64,000 nt of DNA from Paragordius varius (Eukaryota > Nematomorpha), in contig OZ176058.1 of assembly GCA_964247055.1 (NCBI GenBank), positions 2,294,001-2,358,000 on the forward strand. Reading direction: 5' to 3'. The translations under genes were made by a program, and so were the position numbers. The notes under the pieces were generated by a model. It made no database searches. It was not told where the DNA came from and saw only the letters and a program-made list of their open reading frames with translations. Positions within the stretch are counted from its first letter, which is position 1. Each line of letters opens with the position of its first letter. Shown one piece after another: positions 1 to 10,500 of this stretch.

Positions 1-715
1 TTTAAAAACAACTGACACGTATCTTATTTAATATTATAGAGTTTTCTAAATATTGAGCCTGGTAATATATTTTAGATTGATGAAACCATTCGCCCTTAAT
101 ACATTTCCATTATTTTACCACACTGCTTATTTTGTTTGGATTCCAGTTGCAAATAAAATGGGAAAATGTTTATACAATATAACATATTATTATTTTTCAT
201 TAATTATCAACATTGAATTCGAAATAAATTTATGATGAAATAAATTCTTTACATTTAAGAAATTTTCGAGAATTAATTTTTTTTGCTTTCACGAAATTGA
301 TATATTTAGCATATTTTTATATGCCATGCTATTAAATATTAACAGAGCTTTTCAATAAATTTATCCTCTTTTGTATCCACTTAATTAATAGGTTAATAAG
401 CCAAAATTTATCGATTTAACATTACATAGCATTAACAAAGGTTTTAATTACTTATAAAACCTAATTTTATACATAGATAGTTTCCAAAAATAATTTTATC
501 CATATAAATCTGTCAAGTGTGCCCTACACCACACTTGCAAAATCTTTAAGTCTTATCTGATCATATGATTACCTCCGAATCAAGTTTTCTTGCTTGACTT
601 AAGTCGTCCAATGTTAATTTTTTTTATCAAATGAAAGCAAACCATGATTTTGAAAACTTGCAAGTCAGGTCAAAAACTTTTTATCACCCCACCCACTATT
701 ACAAAGTTGTAAGGG
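1..715. other. Gene-free left edge
   Basis: A+T-rich sequence with no coding signal or recognisable repeat. The short open frame at 53-235 is low-complexity and has no supporting splice sites or family likeness. The last five bases (711-715, AAGGG) are the left copy of the target-site duplication of the adjoining LTR element. Confidence 0.6.
711..715. repeat. Target-site duplication, left copy
   Basis: AAGGG lies directly before the left LTR and is repeated directly after the right LTR at 5391-5395. A perfect 5-bp duplication fits integrase-mediated insertion of a Ty3/Gypsy element and fixes the element ends at 716 and 5390. Confidence 0.8.
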
Positions 716-1104
716 TATTATTTGGGGATGGCAAGGAATTTATTGTATATCACAAATATTGTATATCACAAAAACAACTGCGCGTTATATCATGATATCT
801 ATATATATATATCTACGATAATTAGGTTTAATGTATTCACATATATCAAGGTAAGATGTTTGCTTATATACAATTATCTCAAATTATAATAATAATCACA
901 AGTGGTGGGGAGGTTATAACAATATAATAAAAGTATACAGATAAGTTAATAGGTTAATGTACTGCAAGGTATAATAATAATATTCACAAGTGGTGGGGAG
1001 GTTATAACAATATAATAATAGTATACAGATAAGTTAATAGGTTAATGCACTGATATATAACGAATGTAGTGTGTTTACAAGTCTATTCAAATTAGCCTCT
1101 AACA
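716..1104 (-). repeat. 3' LTR (389 bp), carries an internal duplication
   Basis: Matches the right LTR almost base for base, but is about 87 bp longer. The extra length is a tandem copy of the block containing AAGTGGTGGGGAGGTTATAA, present twice here (near 900 and 990) and once in the other LTR. The second copy carries small differences from the first. Confidence 0.9.
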
Positions 1105-1309
1105 TCACTTCCCCCTCCTTAACGAAAGCGGGCAGGTTTCTGCCGATTTCTCGTCGGGTACCTCCGTTCTTGTGTTTTAGCGGGCGAGTAGATAGTCTCA
1201 GGTTTCTGGGTATTATCATTATTTGGACTTTCGGCTGTCGGAGTAATTGGTTCGATTTCTTAGCTTGCATTGATCGTGTTTGGTTGCGTTTCAGCGATTG
1301 TTCCATCAT
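1034..1309 (-). pseudogene. Basic tail of pol, third frame, entering the 3' LTR
   Basis: Short minus-strand frame with the Arg/Ser/Lys-rich composition seen after the integrase in many Gypsy elements (PRNLRLSTRPLK). Its last third lies inside the LTR. There is no signal peptide or membrane segment, so it is not an env gene. Confidence 0.45.
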
Positions 1310-1399
1310 CCGTGGCAGTGGTTACCTCCTCCTCATTTGTGTTGCTGGAAGTGGTCGGCTGTGGTTGTGGTTGTTGTACTATTTGGTCAGCGTGTTTCC

Positions 1400-1702
1400 T
1401 CACAACTTTGTCTCGGTCCTTGTCCCATACCTTGTATGAAAATAACCCTGTACGGTCCGTAATCTCTCCGGCGCGCCCCCTGGACTTAATTCATTTTTAA
1501 TCATTACCTGGTCATTAATGGCAAACTGCCGTCGGGGGGCCGGTGCATCTAACAATCTCTCCCTACTATTTAACCAGGTTAAGGGCGTATGGGGGGGTAC
1601 GCTTAAACATTTACTGGGCCGGGGTTTCTTTCGTTGTTGAGTGTATAGAATTTCTATACGCCCATAAGCTAGTGTTAAATCCTTCGTGGGTGGATAACCC
1701 AT
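1400..1702 (-). pseudogene. Integrase C-terminal continuation in another frame
   Basis: Overlaps the end of the RNase H-integrase frame and continues the alignment after a frame change. The segment after about 1590 has the composition of the Gypsy integrase C-terminal domain (NSRERLLDAPAPRRQFAIND, then a KIKN-like strand). It stops near 1400, and a further frame at 1034-1309 with an 'LRLSTR' basic tail appears to finish pol and run into the LTR. Confidence 0.6.
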
Positions 1703-2888
1703 TGTTTTTTATTCTTTTGTATTTATTTTTTGTTGTACCTACTAACCTTTCTACCATCCCATTACTCTTAGGGTGGTATGGGGTAACCTTAATATGTTTC
1801 ACCCCTAACCTACTTAATGTTGACGTAAAGTACTCGTTACTGAAATATGAAGCGTTATCGCTCACAATCTCTCTTGCAAAGCCAAACCTTGCAAACGCTT
1901 CTTCTAATTTGTGGATTATATTCGCTGCGGTTACCTTTTTCAACATAAATCCTTCTGCCCATTTCGAGGCACTATCAATTATCAACAACCAATACAAACC
2001 GTCTACCGGTCCGGCTATAACAATATGCAAACGCTCCCACACAGCAACATTATGATCCCACTGATACGTGGAATTCTGAGTGACATTCGGCCTACTACGT
2101 TGGCACGATTCGCATTGACTACTGGCTTTTACCAGGTCATTTTCTAATTCTGGCCAATAACACATAAATCTGGCCATCGCTTTCATGGTCTCTACGTTGT
2201 TATGCCCGCTGTGTAGGTATCTCACCACCTCTTTTTGGAGGGGCTTCGGAATTACAATCCGATCATTTAAACTTAATAAGCCATATTGATATGCCAACTC
2301 GTCTTTACGGTTTACAAACTTTTTTAATTCTGGAGAACTCCAGTCATGGTTGTTTAACGCTTTAATTACTTTTTGTAATACTGCATCTAATGCCGTTTCT
2401 TTTCGAATTTCATCTCGGCTTAACCGCACGTTATGACAATTCAAAAATCTCAAATATCTGGTAACCGCATAATCTTCATCATAGGCAACGATCTCGTCAA
2501 TCGGCCATCTCGATAAATAATCAGCTCTATTTTGAGCCCCTTTTTGATGACTTATTTCAAAGTCATATTCATTTATCACATTAATCCACCTTAGTATTTT
2601 AGCATTATGAATCTCTTTTAAATTTCGATCTCTATTTATTAACTTTACTAAGAGTAAATGGTCAGTTAATATTGTAAATTTCCTACCATATATGAAGCTA
2701 TGAAACTTTCTTAACGCAAATAATATCGCTTTTAATTCCTTCTCTATCGTGGAATAATTTTTTTCAGCGTTGCTACATTTTTGTGAGGCATACGCTATCG
2801 GTAACCTTTCACTATTAATTTCATGACTAAGAATACATCCGAATCCTACATCTGACGCATCAGTTTCTATTATCAATTTCCTATTCAA
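1611..2888 (-). pseudogene. pol: pol C-terminal half: RNase H and integrase, catalytic Asp lost
   Basis: A 425-codon open frame. RNase H begins with the TDAS motif (near 2860) and includes the conserved YSTIEKE and TDH blocks. The integrase follows with an HHCC zinc domain (H...H then CESC near 2110). In the integrase core the position normally filled by the first catalytic Asp (in the HxDFAGP-type motif) is Val: HIVIAGPVDG near 2020. The second Asp (SDNASYF) and the Glu (SNGMVER) are present. Loss of one of the three metal-binding acids would abolish strand transfer. The 5' side is separated from RT by a stop and a frame change at about 2890-2928, and the 3' end breaks near 1611-1700. Confidence 0.9.
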
Positions 2889-2927
2889 TTATATGGTGTT
2901 AAAAACACTTTTTCGCTTAACAAATTC

Positions 2928-4177
2928 TTAGCTGATAACCAGTTTCTCATGTTTCTCAGTCCAATACCATCTCATATTTTTACTAGTTAATTCATGTAAG
3001 GGACCGACTATCATTTGTAATTTTGGTATAAAGCGTTCATGAAATGTCAAAAAACCTAAAAAGCTACGTAACGACTTTTTATCTACCGGCCTTTTTAGTT
3101 CCTTGATTGCTTTGATTTTGCTTTCACAGGGACTTATACCCTTTTTCGATATTTCAAATCCTAAATAGTTTACTGATTCTGCGCCTATCATTATTTTATC
3201 TTGTCTTAATTTAAATCCGGCCTTATCGAGACGACTTAATACGTTATTTAAATTGTTAATGTGCTCATTTTCCGTCCTACCAGTCACTAGGACGTCATCT
3301 AAATATACGCAAGTTCCCGGACTTTCGGCCAGCACTTTTTCCATCACTCTTTGGAAGATGATAGGTGCCGTGGCCAGTCCAAACGGCATGCGTTTGTATC
3401 TAAAAAAACCCTTATGTGTTGAGATAGTTAACAATTCTTGACACTCCTCTGCCACTGGCATCTGGAGGTAAGCATCTTTTAAATCAATTTTCGTGAATGT
3501 GATACCTTCACCTATTTTCGACACCAACTCATCAAAAGTGGGAAATATGTGGGAGTCTTCTTGCAACCACTTATTAATCGTTACCCGAAAATCACTACAT
3601 ATTCTTAATAATCACTACATATTCTTAATTCGCCATTCGGTTTAAGTACATTAACCGTAGGCGTGGCCCATGTCACAGGTGTGGTGTTAGGATCAACCGG
3701 TTCTAAAATGCCTAACTTTTCTAGCCTCGTCAGCTCTTTCTCCACCTTTTCTCTTAATGGAAAAGGCACCCTGCGACATGGCCATACTTTCGGGATCGCA
3801 TTCGCTGCAATGCGAATTTTTACAGGGTCCTTATAACACCCTTACTTATTTTCGAATAAATTTTTAAAATTTTCACAAATCTCATTCAATTTAAGATAAT
3901 TAACTTTAACCTGTGGCATCTCAATCTGGAATTTCGCCATCCAGTCCAGTCCACAGATTAGCGGGGCCATTCCCATCGTTTTGCATAGGACACATATGTC
4001 CCCGACCATTTGTTTACCATTTAATTGGACTTTGACACTTGCCGTCCCCATCATTGGCACTGTGGTATTGTTGTACGATTTTACTGGGGGTGTCGGATGC
4101 AGCTTGGGTTTACCGATTTGCTCCCATGTGGCAAAGTTTATTACACTGATGTCCGAACCGGTATCATATATAAAATC
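2928..4177 (-). pseudogene. pol: pol N-terminal half: aspartic protease and reverse transcriptase, broken
   Basis: Read from the frameshift site, the protease has the active-site DTGSD near 4160 and the downstream flap/ICGLD region near 3940. A TAA at about 3842 interrupts the frame just before the RT fingers. The RT then runs to 3629, where a 20-bp tandem duplication destroys the frame inside the conserved 'LRICSD' strand. It reopens at 3566 with the palm motifs LKDAYLQ, PFGLATAP and the catalytic YLDD (about 3300), and the thumb/connection region LRSFLGF. It ends at a stop at 2928, beyond which another frame continues towards RNase H. It would copy the retrotransposon RNA into DNA, but cannot be made whole here. 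Confidence 0.9.
3591..3629. repeat. 20-bp tandem duplication inside RT
   Basis: The unit ATCACTACATATTCTTAATA occupies 3591-3610 and is repeated, minus its last base, at 3611-3629. Twenty is not a multiple of three, so it shifts the RT frame. This is a clean replication-slippage scar rather than a homopolymer error. Confidence 0.9.
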
Positions 4178-5072
4178 TTTTTTATCCCGTTTATTACTAA
4201 TGTTATCAATAAGGGGCTTAGCGCCTTATGACCCACGTTAACTTCCTTCGACAATTGCCTATTGAAGTGCGGTCTTTGTTTTTTGGCTACACACATTCTC
4301 GCAAAATGGTTTAGCTTTCCGCATTTGTTGCAGGATCGTCTCCAGGCAGGACACTTGTTGGGTGGGTGTGTGGTGCCGCAATATTTACATGTGGTAGAAG
4401 GTTTTATTATTGTTTGTCGATTGGATTTATTGTGTTGTAACCGATTGATATTATTATTGCTACTATATCGATTGCTATTGTTATTACTATTATTGTTATT
4501 CTGTAATCCAGCCTTAGCAGACTCATGTGCCAGTGCGAGATCTACGATTGTTTCTAGTGGAACAGGAATACCGTTTATCAAAGCATCTGGATACCTGGAA
4601 TGGATATCCATCTCTAGTTGAGGCTGTCGCAGTCCTATTACGAATGCATCACGAATACGTTGTTCTATCGCTTCAGTAAATTGAGCTTCTTCAGCTCCTA
4701 TCTTGACACGCTCAAGGAAATTGGGTAAAACTTTCACCCTCGTTGCGTACCAGCCTATAGAATTCAAAACGACTTTGGAATTTTGATTTTGTCGGATTGA
4801 ATATTTTTTTGCCTGTTTCCGTGATCTCCGCCCATGTGGCGTCTTTTATTTTCTTGGGATAAAGGTGTTGGTAAATCTTTCTTACTATCATAAATCCGCC
4901 ATATGCCAATATCGTTGATTTAAGCGTTCTTTCGGTTACTGGAATATGCCTCGAGTACGTTGCTAATGTACTCGAGGTACTCTTCAAATTTATTATTATC
5001 GTTATATTTTTCTATGGCTAAATTCGTAATACTAGCATGGGGAGCTGTGGTGTTCATTGGTTCGTCTGTCAT
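4141..5072 (-). pseudogene. gag: gag of the Gypsy element, frameshifted
   Basis: Structural capsid/nucleocapsid protein of the retrotransposon. The likely start is the ATG at 5072, just inside the LTR. The frame is lost near 4935, where it runs into a stop, continues in another frame to about 4717, then shifts again (apparently a one-base indel) and stays open to 4141. The C-terminal third carries an Asn-rich linker followed by two zinc knuckles: CKYCGTTHPPNKC (CX2CX3HX4C) and CNKCGKLNHFARMC (CX2CX4HX4C), which bind the RNA genome. The central part has the charged helical composition of Ty3-type capsids. It overlaps the protease frame at a candidate -1 frameshift site (4177-4183). Confidence 0.85.
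4177..4183 (-). promoter_or_regulatory. Candidate -1 ribosomal frameshift heptamer (gag to pol)
   Basis: On the minus strand, in the gag zero frame, the codons read ATA-AAA-AAG, giving the slippery heptamer A AAA AAG. A -1 slip here enters the protease frame six codons before the catalytic DTG. The heptamer type is well established for -1 frameshifting. I could not establish a downstream stimulatory structure by eye, and a fixed indel is the alternative. Confidence 0.55.
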
Positions 5073-5088
5073 ATTTTTTGGCCACCAA

Positions 5089-5390
5089 TATTATTTGGGG
5101 ATGGCAAGGAATTTATTGTATATCACAAATATTGTATATCACAAAAACAACTGCGCGTTATATCATGATATCTATATATATATATCTACGATAATTAGGT
5201 TTAATGTATTCACATATATCAAGGTAAGATGTTTGCTTATATACAATTATCTCAAAGTATAATAATAATCACAAGTGGTGGGGAGGTTATAACAATATAA
5301 TAATAGTATACAGATAAGTTAATAGGTTAATGCACTGATATATAACGAATGTAGTGTGTTTACCAAGTCTATTCAAATTAGCCTCTAACA
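5089..5390 (-). repeat. 5' LTR (302 bp)
   Basis: The upstream LTR of the minus-strand element, with a single copy of the block that is duplicated in the 3' LTR. Outside that block I read only about two differences between the LTRs (a substitution near 5258 and an inserted C near 5364). The gag ATG follows 17 bases inside, leaving a very short leader in which the primer-binding site would lie. Confidence 0.9.
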
Positions 5391-5395
5391 AAGGG
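5391..5395. repeat. Target-site duplication, right copy
   Basis: AAGGG, identical to 711-715, immediately outside the right LTR. Confidence 0.8.
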
Positions 5396-6010
5396 TAATT
5401 GATTTCTTAATGTTTACTTGTTTTATCAAACCTTTCCCCGCACCTATATAAGCATTAGAAATCTACCATTTCATACAACTTTTAGACAAAGGGTGAATAT
5501 TTCACTCGATTTGTATTTGGGTAAATTTATTGTTGATACATAGTTAGATTTTATTTTTCATTTCCACTCTATTTATTGCATTTAGAATAACTATTTATAA
5601 GACTACATGACAGCGAAGCTTGACAGTTAGCTTTTAAAAAAAAATCCATTGTGTGGCTCATATAAAATATTAAAATTTATTGATTAAGCGATGGGTGTAT
5701 CTAACCTAAAAAATGGCAGTTTTTTTAAAGATTCCACCAAGATATAAAAAGTTTTACATGAATAGATGCCAGATTTTATAAATATCCAACAGTATACAAA
5801 TAATTTTAACCTGCTTGTTACATTCAAAATGTAAATGACGATCATTTTTAAAACAAGTATATTATTATAAATATATATAATTTTTTAAACACTGCATATT
5901 AATTATTCATAAAATTCAATATCAAATTTCCACAGTAATTGGAACTAAAAGTAAGCCTTAATTAATTTAACACATGATAGTTATTTTTTGTTTAACCTGC
6001 TGTTTCTACC
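5396..6010 (+). other. Upstream region of the ZRANB2-like gene
   Basis: About 615 bases between the Gypsy insertion and the ZRANB2 start codon. It contains a TATA-like box at 5445-5452 and otherwise A+T-rich sequence with no repeat I recognise. It presumably holds the promoter and 5' untranslated region. Confidence 0.5.
5445..5452 (+). promoter_or_regulatory. TATA-box-like element
   Basis: TATATAAG preceded by a short C-rich run (CCTTTCCCCGCACC), unusual in this A+T background, with a pyrimidine-rich TCATAC about 20 bases downstream. It lies 54 bases inside the right end of the retrotransposon and about 560 bases before the ATG at 6011. A chance match is easily possible at this base composition; the GC-richer context is what raises it. 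Confidence 0.35.
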
Positions 6011-7465
6011 ATGTCTTCTTCAATCCGATATGTTAAGACAGATTGGACTTGTACAGACCCACAGTTTTTACCATTTTTATACATTTATTTACTTTAAAAT
6101 TTTTTGAAATTTTTTTATTGATATATATATTCATAGATGTGGAAACGTAAATTTCGCCCGACGTGATTCTTGCAACCGTTGTGGAAAATGTAAGTTTTTT
6201 TACATGAATAATTTATTATAAAAACCGGCATTTTTTATTGCCCTGATTATGATTTTTTGATATATTTATTTTAAATATAAGTATCTGCTAATGTTCCAAA
6301 CAGTGAAATTCGGTATGATATATACGGCCTTTGAGAAAAGATAAATATTTTTTGTGACCTAAAACCTTTTGGTTAACATCAGTGATAAAAACCCAATTAT
6401 TAAATTTCTAAACCTATATCCATAATTTTTTTAATACTCTTTTTTTTATTTCTAAACTAGCCAAACCATTTGAGAAAAAACCGAAAAAGATTGGGAAGGA
6501 GCTTGGAAAAAGCCTAGCTGAAAAAAGTAAAGGCTTATTTGCCCCCGAAGATTGGCAATGTATGACTTGTGGTAATGTTAATTGGGCCCGAAGGAATAAT
6601 TGTAACATTTGTAACTCTTCAAAGTTCGGAAAAGTTGAAGAAAGAACAGGTGATTTTATAAAAAATTAAAAAATTTTTTTTTTATAAAACATGGTAAATT
6701 GATTAATTTTGTTAAAGATGTTATGCGGGGATAAATGGAAAATTTGACTCTTTAAAAAAATTAAAATGCTGTTATGAAAATCTCAAAAAAAGTATTTTTA
6801 ACATTGATTAAACAATTTTTAAAAAGTTAAACGAAATCTCTTGTAACTCTTCAAAGTTTGAAAAAGTTAGAGAGAATAGGTGTTTTTTAATAGTGTTCTG
6901 AAAATAAATAACTATTTTTTTAAATAATTTAAATATATTTTGTTTAAAATGTTTTACAGAATAATTATAACAATTTAAACTCTTTAAAGTTTTGGAAATT
7001 TGTAGAAGAACAGGCCATTTTTTTTTAAAATTAAATAATTATTGTTTTAAAAGTAAAATTTTTTTTAATGATAACATTTTTAGAAGATTTGTTATATTAT
7101 TGAAACTAAAATTTTTTATTTTATTAAATAAGGTAAAAACATTGAGTATTTATGAGTTTCTTTTTCAATAATTGTATCTAAATTCTTCTAAGTTTTGGGA
7201 AAATTGAAAAAAGTGACAAGTATTTTTTAAAATATTTTAAAAAAATCTTTTTTAAAAAATCTTGCTGAGAATATAATTTAAATTTATTTTATTATATATC
7301 GAAAATATATTTCGAAAACAGGGGTGTAAACATAAGAACGATAATATTTTATCAAATTTTTACCTTTTATAATAAAATAGACTTTAAAAAAAATTATTAA
7401 TCATTAGTTTATTTTACCTCATTATTTTTTTGTAAAAAAATAAAAACAACAAAGAATAATTATCA

Positions 7466-7533
<68 letters not shown>

Positions 7534-10500
7534 AAATTTTTATATTTAACCAAATCTGAAAAAAACTTTTAAATTTATAAAATGTAACACATTTTTTAAG
7601 ATATATATTAAATAAAATATAATAATAAAACCATCATATTTTTTTCATTTAAAAACGCATTTTTTTCAAAAATGTTCATATGTTTGCTAATAGGTCTAGG
7701 TGGCGGATATAATGAACGCGAAAATGTGGAATATGTTGAAAGGGAGGAATCTGACAATGAATATGATGAAGTTTATAAAAAATATTTTTTAAAAAAATTT
7801 TTTTATTTAAATTTTATTTTTAAAATTTATTTTTATATGATAAAATTCGAATATTTTAATTTATAATTTTTATAAATTAAATTTTTTTATTGGATATTTA
7901 ATATTATTTATAAATATTTTATTTTCATAAAAATATAAATATATACTAATTTAATATGTTAAATTTTTAATTGATCAAAATATTTTTTTTTTAAAATTTT
8001 AATATTTCATATTTTAAAAATATGGGTTAGTTTTAAAGTTGGTTAATATAAAATTATTTTTTATTTTTTTACCTCTTTTATTTATTTTCTATAAACTTTT
8101 TTTAAAATATAAATTATTTTAAAAAACTTAATTATGAGAGTTATGAACAGCTCTTTAAATATAAAATCATGTATTTTTCGTTAATAAATTCATATTTTTA
8201 TGGTGAAAACGAAAAGTATTGATTAAAAAATATTTTTTCGTGTTAAAACTAAAAAATATAAGGATGGCATTTAAAAATGCTCAATTTTTTAAAATCTTTT
8301 TTTTCCAATTTAATAGCTTAATATAATAATCATAACTTTTATTTTAATTAGCATATATAATTTATTATATATATATATATACAGTAAAAATTATGATTAT
8401 ACAGACGAACAAAGTGTATAAAATATAAAAGCAAAAAAAATTTTAATTCTCGAATTTTTAAAATTTTAATAATTGTTTTTATAAATTAATGATATATATA
8501 TATATTGGTAAATTAATCATTCATATATTTTATAATTGTAATTAAATAATTTATATAATATAAAAAAATGGTTTAAAAAAGCATGATTGTTTTTATGAAA
8601 AAATATTTGTCTTTATATTTTATAAAAGTTTGGACGTATTAAGAAAAAATTTCGCGGAAAAATTTTATCAACTGGTGGAATTTTAGAACAACAAACAGCT
8701 GAGGAAAGTCCAACCAAAAAATCACCTCAGTCCAATGATAATAACTCTGATGAGGTTTAATTTATTAAATTTTTATTTTATTTTTTTAAAAAAAGTTAAT
8801 TTCAAAAACATTTCTTTGAAAAGTTTTATCTAATGATGTTGGAATTTATTTCTAAATTTATAATATATATCTATATATATACAGTATGCATTTTAATGTA
8901 TGTTAAGTAATTTTATTGCCTGCCAAATAACATAAATGGTTTATCAAATGCGTAAAATACTGACCCACAAAATTATTTCGCAGTACACATATGAAAGAGG
9001 ATAGACGTGAGAATTAACATAGGCTTTAATTTAATGGATATTTTGTAATGTTAAATTTTGAGAATATTATAGCAATTTATGTTAACATTTGTAATATTGT
9101 TGTTACGTATTTAGATGCGGAATTTTGTGGGATTTTATCTTTGATAAATTAATAAATAGTAAAATACGTATTTTAAGATTTTTATATTTCCTAAATTAAA
9201 TATTTTATATTTTTCAACATGCTAAATACCTGTATTAATTAATATTGGTATTATAATTTTATTTAGTTGTTATTACTAATTAAAAAAACACAGGTAAATA
9301 CATATTTGTGAAAAATTAAATAGATTTTAGATTTTTGTCTTTTATGTTTTGCATTGTTAATTATTAATAATTTTTAAGTATTTCAGACATTTTAATCAAG
9401 TAAAAATTGCGGTTTTTAAATTTAGTCAAATTTAATTTTTTTTTTGTTTTTTTATTTAATATTGTTATTTGTAATTAACTACTACATATTTTGGACATTT
9501 TAATAATTACAGGTAAAAATTGCGGTTTTTAACAAATTTAGTAAAAATTTAGTTTTTTTTTGTTTTTTAGGTTTTGCATTGTTAATTGTAATTAACTACT
9601 AAATATTTTGGACATTATAATAATTACAGGTGAAAATCGCAGTTTTTAACAAATATTGTAAAATTTTAGTTTTTTTTTGTTTTTTTAGGTTTTTCATTGT
9701 TAATTGTAATTAATTACTACATATTTTGGACATTTTAATAAATACAGGTAAAAATTGCAGTTTTTAACAAATATTGTAAATTTTTAGTTTTTTTTTGTTT
9801 TTTTAGGTTTTGCATTGTTAATTGTAACTAACTACTACATTTTGGACATTTTAACAATTACAGGAAAAAATTGCGGTTTTTAAGAAATTTAGTAAAAATT
9901 TAGTTTTTTTTTGTTTTTTTAGGTTTTGCATTGTTAATTGTAATTAACTACTACATATTTTGGACATTTTAATAATTACAGGTAAAAATTGCGGTTTTTA
10001 ACAAATTTAGTAAAAATTTAGTTTTTTTTAGTTTTTTAGGTTTTTCATTGTTAATTGTAATTAATTACTACATATTTTGGACGTTTTAATAAATACAGGT
10101 AAAAATTGCAGTTTTTAACAAATATTGTAAAATTTTAGTTTTTTTTTGTTTTTTTAGGTTTTTCATTGTTAATTGTAATTAATTACTACATATTTTGGAC
10201 ATTTTAATAAATACAGGTAAAAATTGTGGTTTTTAACAAATTTAGTAAAAATTTAGTTTTTTTTGTTTTTTTAGGTTTTTCATTGTTAATTGTAATTAAT
10301 TACTATATATTTTGGACATTATGATAAATACAGGTAAAAATTGCAGTTTTTAACAAATTTAGTAAAAATTTAGTTTTTTTTTGTTTTTTTGGGTATTTCA
10401 TTGTTAATTGTAATTAAATACTATATATTTTGTAATAAATACAGGTGAAAATTGCGGTTTTTAATAAAAGTAAAAATTTAACATTTTTGTGTTTTGTATC

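Larger units (their letters stand above)
716..5390 (-). mobile_element. Ty3/Gypsy LTR retrotransposon, defective
   Basis: An almost full-length LTR retrotransposon of about 4.7 kb read on the minus strand: 5' LTR (5089-5390), gag, protease, reverse transcriptase, RNase H, integrase, 3' LTR (716-1104). The order RT-RH-IN places it in Ty3/Gypsy. Two adjacent CCHC-like knuckles in gag and a compact gag-pol with no env resemble the Mag-type lineage, but that is an inference. The LTRs start TGTTAG and end in TA rather than CA. The frames are broken by indels, nonsense codons and a 20-bp duplication, so this copy cannot be autonomous, yet the LTRs are nearly identical, so insertion is recent. Confidence 0.93.

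Noticed and set aside
1071-1500. Plus-strand frames opposite the integrase tail
   Set aside because: Antisense shadows of the Gypsy pol region.
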